Source: an uncultured Lutibacter sp. (lineage in GTDB: Bacteria; Bacteroidota; Bacteroidia; Flavobacteriales; Flavobacteriaceae). From it: a stretch of DNA of 64,000 nucleotides. The position numbers and the translations under genes were made by a program. The notes below the pieces were generated by a model. That model was given only the letters and a program-made list of their open reading frames with translations. It ran no database searches and was not told the origin of the DNA. Location of the stretch: assembly GCF_947495725.1 (NCBI RefSeq), contig NZ_CANLZZ010000005.1, positions 186,001 to 250,000 on the forward strand, read 5' to 3'. Below, piece after piece: positions 26,811-34,615 of this stretch. The number at the start of each line of letters is the position of its first letter. The first letter of the stretch is position 1.

Positions 26811-27365
26811 ATGAACTTTAGGATAAACAGAAAGTCAATTTCAAATATTGTATTTGCCTTGGTGGTTTTAATGTTATTATATTCACCTTCTAGAGAATGG
26901 TTCATGCGTCAAATGGCATTTGCACCAACTTCAAATATTGAAAGTACAAATAATATAGGCTCTTATAATTGGAATTTAAATGGACTTAACACAAAAAATT
27001 TAAACTTTGAAACACTTGAAGATAAAGTGATTTTTGTAAACTTTTGGGCTACATGGTGTCCTCCTTGTAGAGCCGAAATGCCAATGATTCAAGAGTTGTA
27101 TAATGATTATAAAGATAAAGTTGCTTTTGTATTTGTAACAAATGAAAGTTGGCCAACTGTAAATAAATTTTTTCAAAAAAATGGTTACAGTTTACCAGTA
27201 TTTAATTCCGCAAGTTCACCTCCAAAAAAGTTGACTGAAACAAATAGTATACCTGCAAGTTATTTAATCGATAAAAAAGGAAATATTATTATTGATAAAG
27301 TTGGAGCAGCAAATTGGAGCAGTAATAAAGTTAGAAATACAATAGATAAACTTTTATTAGAATAA
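26811..27365 (+). CDS. TlpA-like membrane-anchored thiol-disulfide protein
   Basis: A 184-aa thioredoxin-fold protein anchored by an N-terminal membrane helix (residues about 12-24) and facing the periplasm. The redox motif is FWATWCPPCRAEMP with Cys83 and Cys86, and the cis-Pro loop is NSIPASYLIDKKG. It resembles TlpA/ResA proteins that reduce apo-cytochromes or other periplasmic thiols. The ATG at 26811 is preferred over a TTG at 26781, which would add ten residues before the anchor. It stands alone before the ECF island. Confidence 0.85.
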   Translation: MNFRINRKSISNIVFALVVLMLLYSPSREWFMRQMAFAPTSNIESTNNIGSYNWNLNGLNTKNLNFETLEDKVIFVNFWATWCPPCRAEMPMIQELYNDYKDKVAFVFVTNESWPTVNKFFQKNGYSLPVFNSASSPPKKLTETNSIPASYLIDKKGNIIIDKVGAANWSSNKVRNTIDKLLLE

Positions 27366-27377
27366 AGCAAAAATTGG

Positions 27378-27404
27378 TGTAGCGTTTTTAAGAATTTGAA
27401 CGTA
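27378..27404 (+). promoter_or_regulatory. Candidate ECF sigma promoter, copy 1
   Basis: TGTAGCGTTTT (27378-27388), 11 nt, then ACGTA (27400-27404). The same words at the same spacing recur at 30419-30445 before the second transcription unit of the island. It lies 60 nt before the first lipoprotein ATG. Identification as an ECF promoter is inference from the repeat and its context. Confidence 0.55.
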
Positions 27405-27463
27405 TAGGTTTTATATGTTGAAATTTATTTTTCAATAATTTAATCAGTTTAAATTTATATAAA

Positions 27464-27904
27464 ATGAAACAAATAATTACATTGTTAGTACTTGTATTAA
27501 CATTAAATTCCTGTGACCTTAATGACGATTGTGGTGAATGCTTCACTCCGCCACCAGAATTTAATTTTAAATTTGTAGATAAAGTTACAGGAGAAGATTT
27601 AATTTATAATGGAACTGTTAGTTTAGACAACATTGAAATTAAGGATGAAGAAGATAAAATAATAGATTTTGAAAAACACCTTATAAACGATGAGTTTATA
27701 ATTTCTGTTTATTCAATTGGATGGGAATTAGATGCTAAAACATATACAATTTATTTAAGTGACACGATTAATGTAGTTTTTGATTTAGATATGGATACAG
27801 TAAGTGAAGATTGTTGTACTTTTTTCGAGGTTAAAAATTTTGATGTTCTTGATTATGAGTACGAAGTTGATAATTACAGAGGTGTTATAGTTGTTAAAAT
27901 TTAA
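27464..27904 (+). CDS. Hypothetical lipoprotein, first gene of the ECF island
   Basis: 146 aa. Signal peptide and lipobox MKQIITLLVLVLTLNSC place the acylated Cys at 17, and Cys-rich sequence follows (DLNDDCGECF and a later DCC). The rest is acidic and beta-rich with no recognised domain. The closely spaced Cys residues could form disulfides in the periplasm. Directly followed by another lipoprotein gene; function unknown. Confidence 0.72.
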   Translation: MKQIITLLVLVLTLNSCDLNDDCGECFTPPPEFNFKFVDKVTGEDLIYNGTVSLDNIEIKDEEDKIIDFEKHLINDEFIISVYSIGWELDAKTYTIYLSDTINVVFDLDMDTVSEDCCTFFEVKNFDVLDYEYEVDNYRGVIVVKI

Positions 27905-27908
27905 TTAT

Positions 27909-28463
27909 ATGAAAAGAAGGTTGTACACCATTATAATAAGTTGCTTTACGTTGTTTTTTAGTTATTCATGTAGCTCGGATGGAGATTCTGAGTCTGTAGA
28001 TTCGATATATTTAGATTATTCGAGTAATAATGATATTAAGGCAGATGGAGACTCAGAAGAGTTTTTAAGAGCTAAACTTCGAATAAACAAAGATGTTTTT
28101 AACGATTTAAATGAAAAACGAATTAAAAACATTTCAAAAGGTGATACTTACTCTATTAATTATGTTAAAAGAGAAGGAGATTTTATTCAAGTAAATTTGT
28201 CGTATAGCGGGGGCTGTAAAAATCACGATTTTGAAGTAATTTGGGATGGTGTTGTTTATACAGATGAACCTTGTCATATGAATTTAATGTTGGTTCACGA
28301 TGCCAATGACGATCTATGTGAAGCATATATTACAGAAACTATTGTAATTAATTTAGAAGCACTTATTGGAGACGTAGACTATAAAGATACTTGTTCGTAT
28401 AATATTTTTAGCACTTACAACTCGGGAGAAAATGCTGATGCCATAGTTAAAGGAATGAATTAA
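27909..28463 (+). CDS. Hypothetical lipoprotein, second gene of the ECF island
   Basis: 184 aa from the ATG at 27909; an upstream in-frame TTG at 27891 would overlap the previous gene and spoil the signal peptide. The lipobox is LFFSYSC with Cys19, followed by SSDGDSESVDS. Several Cys and an acidic beta-rich body (SGGCKNHDFEVIWDGVVY) are visible. No known domain recognised. It lies 37 nt upstream of the ECF sigma gene. Confidence 0.72.
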   Translation: MKRRLYTIIISCFTLFFSYSCSSDGDSESVDSIYLDYSSNNDIKADGDSEEFLRAKLRINKDVFNDLNEKRIKNISKGDTYSINYVKREGDFIQVNLSYSGGCKNHDFEVIWDGVVYTDEPCHMNLMLVHDANDDLCEAYITETIVINLEALIGDVDYKDTCSYNIFSTYNSGENADAIVKGMN

Positions 28464-28500
28464 ATCTAATATAGAAAACTTAGTATTTAATTAAAATAAT

Positions 28501-29055
28501 TTGGAGCAGGACATAGATAGAAATATATTTTTAGATAATATCCTTGCAGAATGTAAAAGGGGAAATGTATTGCATCAAGAAATGTTATACAAACACTTTT
28601 ATGGATATGCTTTAAGTATTTGTCGTTTATACACTTACTCTAATGATGAGGCTGTTTCAATTTTGAATGATAGTTTTTTAAAGGTATTTTCATCAATTGA
28701 AAAGAAAGGGTATAACAACTCAATTCCTTTTAAAAATTGGTTAAGGCGAGTTTTAATTAATACTGCTATTGATAATTATCGAAAGAACTCTAAACATTAT
28801 TATCATTCTGATGTAGATGAAGCAGAAAGTGTTAAAGCTGACATAAATATTATAGAAGATTTAACGGTTGAGGATATTTTAAAACTATTAGATCAGTTGC
28901 CCGAAATACATAGAATAGTATTTAATATGTTCGAAATTCAGGGCTATAGTCATAAAGAAATTTCGGAAAAATTAAGCATAGGTGAAAGCACATCGAGAGT
29001 TTTTTTAACACGTGCAAAAAAAAAATTGAGAGTTTTAATTGGAAAAAACTTTTAA
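28501..29055 (+). CDS. ECF-type RNA polymerase sigma factor
   Basis: Group IV sigma-70 family protein, 184 aa, starting at a TTG. Region 2 spans about residues 25-95, with YGYALSICRLYTYSNDEAV and FKNWLRRVLINTAIDNYRK for -10 binding. Region 4 (about 125-180) has LPEIHRIVFNMFEIQGYSHKEISE and the recognition helix IGESTSRVFLTRAKKKLR for -35 binding. No region 3. It is followed 4 nt later by a membrane protein that is probably its regulator. The shared motif before both transcription units suggests autoregulation. Confidence 0.9.
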   Translation: MEQDIDRNIFLDNILAECKRGNVLHQEMLYKHFYGYALSICRLYTYSNDEAVSILNDSFLKVFSSIEKKGYNNSIPFKNWLRRVLINTAIDNYRKNSKHYYHSDVDEAESVKADINIIEDLTVEDILKLLDQLPEIHRIVFNMFEIQGYSHKEISEKLSIGESTSRVFLTRAKKKLRVLIGKNF

Positions 29056-29059
29056 ATAA

Positions 29060-30409
29060 ATGGAAGATAAGTTTGATAAAATATTAAGTAACAAAATTAG
29101 AGAACTCTCAGATAATATTGAGATTCCTTATAATCCAGAGCATTGGAATATGTTGCTTTCGAAAAAAAATAAAAAGAAAAAACGCATATTCCTTTATTGG
29201 AAATATGCCGCTGTTATTTTAATGGCTTTATTTGCTGGAGGATTGGGGAACTATTTTTATAAGAGTTCAATTTCAAATGAAAATATGAAACCCAAAATTA
29301 TATTTGATAAAACAAATGATTCATTGCGTTTGGATACATTAAAGAAAAATCCAAATGTAATAATTTCATCAATAAATGTTGATAGTTTGATTAACATCAA
29401 TTCAAAAATTGTTGTAAAGGATAGTACAAATAAAATAATTCCGCATATTAGTAAAAAAAGAGGGTTTAAAGCTATTAATACTAAGGTTGCTAAAAATAAT
29501 ACTAAGTTAAAAAACGCATCAAATAATAAGGTTGAAATTGATTCTATAATTCTTAAAAAGAGTGATTTAATTAACAAAATTGAAAATGATTTTATTGTGC
29601 AATCTGTATCTGACACACTCAAAGATGTAGCATTAATAAAAGAAGAAATTGTTTTAAAAGAAAAAGAAGTTACAAAGGATAGTTTAATAGAAAAAGAGAA
29701 TTTAATTGCGTTGGTTGAGGAAGAAAAAACTAAATTAGAAAACAGCAAAAGGGCCGTTAAAGTAGGTTTAAGTTTGTCACCTATTTTAGATTCGTATCAA
29801 GAAAACGAAAATTCTAATATTGGTTTTTCTGGTGGAGTTATGATCGAAATTCCATTGTTTAAAAATTTCCATATTAATTCTGGAGTTTACTATGCAGATC
29901 AAAAATTAGATTTAAATAAACCGTCAAATTATTTAGTTGATGGAGTTAGCGCTAAAGAATCGAAACAAATTGTTAATAAAGAAGCCGTAATAAAGGGTAT
30001 TGAAATTCCATTAAATATTAAATACAATTTTAATGTAAATAAAAAAAACGTATTTGTATCGGCTGGATTTTCCTCAACTTCTTATATAACTGAAAATATT
30101 GAATCTGAATATTTAGTTAATAATAGAACAGAATTAAGTACACAAGATTCATTTGGTAATAATATTGTTCAATACAATTTAGTTCAATTATCAGAAAAGG
30201 TAATAACAGAAAACAAGTCAAATGCTTTTAATTTAGCCAATGCTTTAAACTTTTCTTTGGGAATTGAATTACCAGTTAATAAACAACATCAGTCTATTGT
30301 TATAGAACCTTATTTTAAATACTCACTTCAGTCAGTTACTCAGCAAAAAATAGATTTTAATAGTGCGGGAGTTCATTTACGCTATAATTTTAGTTTTCAA
30401 AAAAAATAA
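29060..30409 (+). CDS. Membrane-anchored sigma partner with C-terminal outer-membrane beta-barrel-like domain
   Basis: 449 aa, 4 nt after the sigma gene. A short cytoplasmic head of about 47 residues contains EIPYNPEHWNML, a motif I associate with proteins encoded after ECF sigma genes in this phylum. One membrane helix follows (about residues 49-66), then a long Lys/Asp/Ser-rich linker (about 70-225). The C-terminal 220 residues have alternating hydrophobic strands and end in aromatic YNFSFQKK, like porin-family beta-barrels. This layout would join inner and outer membranes. The anti-sigma role is inferred from position and topology. Confidence 0.75.
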   Translation: MEDKFDKILSNKIRELSDNIEIPYNPEHWNMLLSKKNKKKKRIFLYWKYAAVILMALFAGGLGNYFYKSSISNENMKPKIIFDKTNDSLRLDTLKKNPNVIISSINVDSLININSKIVVKDSTNKIIPHISKKRGFKAINTKVAKNNTKLKNASNNKVEIDSIILKKSDLINKIENDFIVQSVSDTLKDVALIKEEIVLKEKEVTKDSLIEKENLIALVEEEKTKLENSKRAVKVGLSLSPILDSYQENENSNIGFSGGVMIEIPLFKNFHINSGVYYADQKLDLNKPSNYLVDGVSAKESKQIVNKEAVIKGIEIPLNIKYNFNVNKKNVFVSAGFSSTSYITENIESEYLVNNRTELSTQDSFGNNIVQYNLVQLSEKVITENKSNAFNLANALNFSLGIELPVNKQHQSIVIEPYFKYSLQSVTQQKIDFNSAGVHLRYNFSFQKK

Positions 30410-30418
30410 TTAATTTTT

Positions 30419-30445
30419 TGTAGCGTTTTGTAACTTCAATACGTA
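30419..30445 (+). promoter_or_regulatory. Candidate ECF sigma promoter, copy 2
   Basis: TGTAGCGTTTT (30419-30429), 11 nt, then ACGTA (30441-30445), identical in words and spacing to 27378-27404. It stands 108 nt before the VWA lipoprotein gene and defines the second transcription unit of the island. Confidence 0.55.
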
Positions 30446-30552
30446 CTGTAATTAATAGGTTAAAAATTTAATTTTACAATTAATTACAAAAATTATAGAA
30501 TCTCAATGCTTGCTTTATAGGCAAGCTGAGGTTTTATATAAAAAAGAAAAAG

Positions 30553-31761
30553 ATGGTTTCAAAAATTTTAAAGAAAATTGCATTTAGTTTAGTAGCATTG
30601 GTATTTTTATTATTTTCAGCTTGTAATGAAGATGGTTTAAGCGAAACAATTGATGGGGATTATTCGGGAGACATTAAATTAAGTTCGGAAGGATCTGGTG
30701 TTGAAACTCCAGGAGGATCGGATCAAGGTAATGGGAATAATACAGGATTGATAACAGCAGGAGAGTGGAATGATCTTGAAAATTGGAATTTTTGGAAGAA
30801 TATTTTAAATGAAAACGAATACTTTAAAAATGTAAGTTACTGGGAGTTTTATACCCTAAAAAGAATTTCTGTTCAAGTTAAAAATAACGCAACACCAATT
30901 ATTAATTCAAAAGTTGAATTAAAATTAAATAATGAGTTGGTTTGGCAAAGTATGACAGATAATTTTGGGAAAACAGAACTTTTTGTCGATTTATTTAAAG
31001 ACTCTAATATTAGTAATTTTAATGGATTTAAATTGTTTATTAATGGTATAGAAAATACCACTCCTTTAAAATTTGTTGAAGATGGAATTGTAGAAGTTGA
31101 GTTAAATTCAGCTCAAAACAATAGTTCAAATAAAGTTGAAATTGCATTTATTGTGGACGCAACTGGATCTATGGGTGATGAATTAGAATTTTTAAAGGAT
31201 GATTTAAAAGACGTTATTCAACGTTCCGAGCAAAGTAATTCGGAGTTAGATATTTTTACAGGAACTGTTTTTTACAGAGATAGAGATGATGATTATTTAG
31301 TAAAAAGTTCTGGTTTTACAAACAATATAAGTTCAACTTTAAATTTTATAAACCAGCAAAGTGCTAATGGTGGTGGAGATTTTCCCGAAGCGGTTGATTC
31401 AGCATTAGATGAAGCTTTAACAGAATTGCAGTGGTCTTTAAATTCTAGAACCCGAATTGCATTTTTATTATTGGATGCACCACCACATTACAATGTTCAA
31501 ATTTTAGATAAATTACACAGTTTAATTACTAAATACGCAGAAAAAGGTATTAAACTTATCCCAATAACAGCTAGTGGAATTGATAAAGAAACAGAGTTTT
31601 TAATGCGATTTTTTGCAGTTAGTACAAATGGAACCTATGTTTTTATAACTAACGATAGTGGTATTGGAAATGAACATTTAGAGGCAAGTGTTGGAGATTA
31701 TCAGGTTGAAAATTTAAATAATTTATTGGTAAGACTCATTGACAAGTACTCTACAAATTAA
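30553..31761 (+). CDS. VWA domain-containing lipoprotein
   Basis: 402 aa. Lipobox LLFSAC with Cys24, a Gly/Ser/Asn-rich spacer, a beta-sandwich region about residues 95-190 resembling a carboxypeptidase-regulatory or Ig-like fold, then a von Willebrand A domain from about 195. The metal-ion-dependent adhesion site is intact: Asp202-Ala-Thr-Gly-Ser206, then a conserved GGGDFPEAVDSAL and LLLDAPPH. Such domains bind protein ligands through a divalent metal. Lead gene of the second unit, with its own copy of the shared promoter-like motif. Confidence 0.85.
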   Translation: MVSKILKKIAFSLVALVFLLFSACNEDGLSETIDGDYSGDIKLSSEGSGVETPGGSDQGNGNNTGLITAGEWNDLENWNFWKNILNENEYFKNVSYWEFYTLKRISVQVKNNATPIINSKVELKLNNELVWQSMTDNFGKTELFVDLFKDSNISNFNGFKLFINGIENTTPLKFVEDGIVEVELNSAQNNSSNKVEIAFIVDATGSMGDELEFLKDDLKDVIQRSEQSNSELDIFTGTVFYRDRDDDYLVKSSGFTNNISSTLNFINQQSANGGGDFPEAVDSALDEALTELQWSLNSRTRIAFLLLDAPPHYNVQILDKLHSLITKYAEKGIKLIPITASGIDKETEFLMRFFAVSTNGTYVFITNDSGIGNEHLEASVGDYQVENLNNLLVRLIDKYSTN

Positions 31762-31795
31762 TTATTAAATTAGATGTTAGAATAAAAAAAGACTG

Positions 31796-32602
31796 ATGAA
31801 AAAGTATTTACTATTTATACTGGCAGTTTATACATTAAGTTGTAATTCTGATGATGAACTATCAAGTAATTCTGAATTCTCAGAGTTTATTTCAGAAAAT
31901 AAAATAGACTCTGACATTAATTTTATGCCAGTTGAAATATATAATACTAATGAGTTGCAAGAACCAATACTAAAATTAAAGTTAGTTACTTCTAAAATTT
32001 ACCCTTGTATAAATTTTTCTTTGTCAACTACTGAATTTATAAAAAACAACGAATTAATTATAAGGTTTGAAGGAATAATTGAATCGGAAATTTGCCTTAC
32101 AGCAATTGGCCCTGCAATGTCTTACGTTGATTTACCTAAAACTATAAATAAAATAACCTTTATAAATGGTAATAGTATTGATACATATTCTATAGAAATT
32201 AATCAAAACAAAATTTCTATTTCACCTATCGAAAACAGATTTACTAATTCATTATACAACGAAACTTTTAGAATTCCAGAAAATTCATTTGCATATGTAT
32301 GTGGAACAAATACAAACAATACAAATATTTATTCCGATTTTTTAGCAATACTATCCGAAAATCCAAGCTTTGAGGAATTTGAATTTGAAGGAGAGGGGAG
32401 AATTCCTTATCCTTTAAGCTCAGATGGAAATTGGGTTAATCACCCTTCGCGGTATTTCACCTATTCTAATTTTGAAAAATTTAAAGATTTAGGTAACATT
32501 TTAAATGAATATTCTATTGAAAATATTGAAGAAAATTCAGGAGTAACAATTGCAATTTATAGTTGGAATAATATTAATTATTACAGTTGGATTGATAATT
32601 AA
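31796..32602 (+). CDS. Hypothetical lipoprotein of the ECF island
   Basis: 268 aa with lipobox LAVYTLSC (Cys16) followed by NSDDELSSNSE, an acidic patch compatible with surface export. The body is rich in Asn, Ile and Glu, with four Cys. No known domain recognised. 34 nt after the VWA gene. Confidence 0.72.
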   Translation: MKKYLLFILAVYTLSCNSDDELSSNSEFSEFISENKIDSDINFMPVEIYNTNELQEPILKLKLVTSKIYPCINFSLSTTEFIKNNELIIRFEGIIESEICLTAIGPAMSYVDLPKTINKITFINGNSIDTYSIEINQNKISISPIENRFTNSLYNETFRIPENSFAYVCGTNTNNTNIYSDFLAILSENPSFEEFEFEGEGRIPYPLSSDGNWVNHPSRYFTYSNFEKFKDLGNILNEYSIENIEENSGVTIAIYSWNNINYYSWIDN

Positions 32603-32614
32603 AAGAATTATTTT

Positions 32615-33049
32615 ATGAAAAACCACTTTTTAATTGGACTATTTGTTTGTTTATTTATTTCGTGCAGTCGAAATGAAGAATTAACCAATAATGGTGAGTA
32701 CTATGCGTTAATAAAAATGAGTGGAAGTATTGCAGGTTCTGAAACCACTGGTGAAGATATGGAATGGCAAGAAACAATTTGTCTTTATTCAAATAACACA
32801 TTTACAAAAATTCGTTTTACTGAAGATGAAAAAATTGAAGCTTTTGGATCCTATTCTAAAAAGATAATTGAATCTGAAGAATTTGTAGAACTTGTTTATG
32901 ATATTGATAATTCGCTTATTGCAAATTATACGGGCAATTTAATTGAACATCTTATTGTTTTGGATGATTATAGTTTACAAGGCACTTGGAGTTATTGCGA
33001 TGGACCAGTTTTAGAATATTCTAAGGCAATCTTATGTGGTACTATTTAA
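32615..33049 (+). CDS. Hypothetical small lipoprotein of the ECF island
   Basis: 144 aa with lipobox LFVCLFISC and SRNEELTNN following. The remainder looks like a small lipocalin- or META-like beta-barrel (ETICLYSNNTFTKIRFTEDE, LQGTWSYCDG) as seen in many Bacteroidota lipoproteins, but this is only a fold impression. Last gene of the island, 12 nt after the previous gene and followed by a terminator. Confidence 0.72.
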   Translation: MKNHFLIGLFVCLFISCSRNEELTNNGEYYALIKMSGSIAGSETTGEDMEWQETICLYSNNTFTKIRFTEDEKIEAFGSYSKKIIESEEFVELVYDIDNSLIANYTGNLIEHLIVLDDYSLQGTWSYCDGPVLEYSKAILCGTI

Positions 33050-33068
33050 TTGTTTATTATTAGAAAAA

Positions 33069-33096
33069 AAAACCTATAAAAATATTTATAGGTTTT
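33069..33096. terminator. Intrinsic terminator of the ECF island
   Basis: AACCTATAAA / TTTATAGGTT stem (33071-33080 with 33085-33094), 4-nt loop, flanked by A and T runs. It could also stop the minus-strand small gene at 33130-33258. Confidence 0.8.
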
Positions 33097-33129
33097 GATT
33101 AAGTATTCATAGTAAAAAATTAAGTTAAT

Positions 33130-33258
33130 TTATGAAGCATATAATCCGTATCTTCTAAAACGATCCCATTGTAATCTTTTTGTTCGGCTAAAATTTACAA
33201 TTAGTACTTTTTTCTTTTTACTTTTTTCTTCGGTTTTGTTTAAGTTTAAAGTTTTCAT
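33130..33258 (-). CDS. Candidate 42-residue basic small protein
   Basis: An ATG at 33258 opens a 42-codon frame ending in TAA at 33130. The peptide starts MKTLNLNKTEEKSKKKKVLI and ends with LQWDRFRRYGLYAS. It is strongly basic (Lys and Arg cluster) with a hydrophobic VLIVNF core and an aromatic C-terminus, unlike random translation of AT-rich DNA. It fills the 359-nt gap between convergent lipoprotein and aminotransferase genes and has a terminator directly downstream. No family recognised; it might be a small regulatory or nucleic acid-binding peptide. Other bases of this gap hold only the inverted repeat at 33284-33309 and the terminator. Confidence 0.45.
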   Translation of the reverse strand: MKTLNLNKTEEKSKKKKVLIVNFSRTKRLQWDRFRRYGLYAS

Positions 33259-33283
33259 AATAGTAGTTTTTAATTGTTATTGT

Positions 33284-33309
33284 ACTTAAATGACGTTTAT
33301 TATTTAAGT
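33284..33309. repeat. Inverted repeat upstream of the candidate small gene
   Basis: ACTTAAAT (33284-33291) and ATTTAAGT (33302-33309) separated by 10 nt. An imperfect second dyad ATGT-ATA-ACAT lies near 33324-33334. Possible operator sites; AT-rich dyads also occur by chance. Confidence 0.3.
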
Positions 33310-33408
33310 TTGTTACTCTATTATGTATAACATAGTACTTTATTAACAATAATTTAACTAAAATATTGTGACTTAACAAGTTGGGTGTTTAATGGATTAA
33401 CTTAAGGA

Positions 33409-34596
33409 TTAATAATCGGCTAAAATTTCATTTAAAGCCTCAATAATTATATTACAACCTATATAAATTTCTTCTTCACTAATTGTAAGAGGAGGCGTAA
33501 TTCTAATGGCTTTACCTTCAAATAAAAGCCAAAATAAGAGTAGGCCTTTATCTAAACATTTTAAAATTATTTTTGAAGCCATTTCGGGAGTTTCAACTAT
33601 AGCAGCAAGCATTAATCCTTTTCCTCTAATTTCAGATATAAGAGGATGAATTAATATTTTTCGAATTAATTTTTCTTTTTCTAAGGTTTGCTCAATAAGA
33701 TTAGAATTAAATAATTCTTGAAGAGTAGCATTTGCCGCTGCCGCAATAACTGGATGCCCACCAAAAGTTGTAATATGTCCTAATTTTGGATGTTGTTTTA
33801 AGCAACTCATTATTTCTTTCGAAGAAATAAATGCTCCAATTGGCATTCCTCCACCTAATCCTTTTCCTGTAACAATTATATGTGGAATTACATTGTAGTT
33901 TTCAAATCCAAAAAATTTGCCAGTTCTACCAATTCCTGATTGAATTTCATCTAAAATTAATAAAGCGCCAACTTCTTCGCATTTTTCTTTAACTTTTTTT
34001 AAATAGTCATTTATTGGTTGAATAAATCCAGCACCACCTTGTATAGTTTCTAAAATTACTCCAGCTGTTTTCGATGTAATTTTTTCAATATCAATTGGGT
34101 TATTAAACTCTATAAATCTAATACCTGGAATTAAAGGCCTAAACGCACTATTTTGTTGTTCAGCACCACAAACACTCATAGCACCTTGTGTATTGCCGTG
34201 ATATCCATTTTTGGCGGCTATAATTTCACTTTTACCTGTAAATCTTTTTGCCAGTTTAATTGCACCCTCAGTAGCTTCCGTACCGGAATTGGTAATATAA
34301 ACTGTTTCAAAATAAGTAGGTAAATGATTAATAAGATTTTTACAAAGATCTAATTGAGGTTTTTGAATAAAATCTCCATATACCATAACATGTGTATAAT
34401 GGTCAACCTGATCTTTTATTGCCTTTGAAATTATAGGATGGCAATGTCCTAATGTATTGGCACTTACTCCAGCAATAAAATCTAAATATTCTTTATTTTT
34501 TGTGTCATATACATATGAGCCATTAGCTCGTAAAACTTCTAAAGCTAGTGGGTAAGGACTAGTTTGTGCTTGATAATTAAAGAAATCTTCTTTCAA
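33409..34596 (-). CDS. Aspartate aminotransferase family protein (class III, PLP-dependent)
   Basis: Class III aminotransferase of 395 aa, the family of acetylornithine and 4-aminobutyrate aminotransferases. Visible motifs are YVYDTKNKEYLDFIAGVSAN near the start, ITNSGTEATEGAIKLA for phosphate binding, LILDEIQSGIGRTGKFFG with the Asp contacting PLP, and the PLP-Lys in VTGKGLGGGMPIGAF. The exact amino donor is uncertain. It lies 20 nt downstream of the OstA-like gene. Confidence 0.87.
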   Translation of the reverse strand: MKEDFFNYQAQTSPYPLALEVLRANGSYVYDTKNKEYLDFIAGVSANTLGHCHPIISKAIKDQVDHYTHVMVYGDFIQKPQLDLCKNLINHLPTYFETVYITNSGTEATEGAIKLAKRFTGKSEIIAAKNGYHGNTQGAMSVCGAEQQNSAFRPLIPGIRFIEFNNPIDIEKITSKTAGVILETIQGGAGFIQPINDYLKKVKEKCEEVGALLILDEIQSGIGRTGKFFGFENYNVIPHIIVTGKGLGGGMPIGAFISSKEIMSCLKQHPKLGHITTFGGHPVIAAAANATLQELFNSNLIEQTLEKEKLIRKILIHPLISEIRGKGLMLAAIVETPEMASKIILKCLDKGLLLFWLLFEGKAIRITPPLTISEEEIYIGCNIIIEALNEILADY

Positions 34597-34615
34597 AGTA
34601 ATTAATTTATTTAAT

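Noticed and set aside
29257-29748. 163-aa minus-strand open frame inside the sigma partner gene
   Set aside because: It is antisense to a better-supported gene in Lys/Asp-rich DNA, giving a hydrophobic Ser/Phe-rich shadow without start context.
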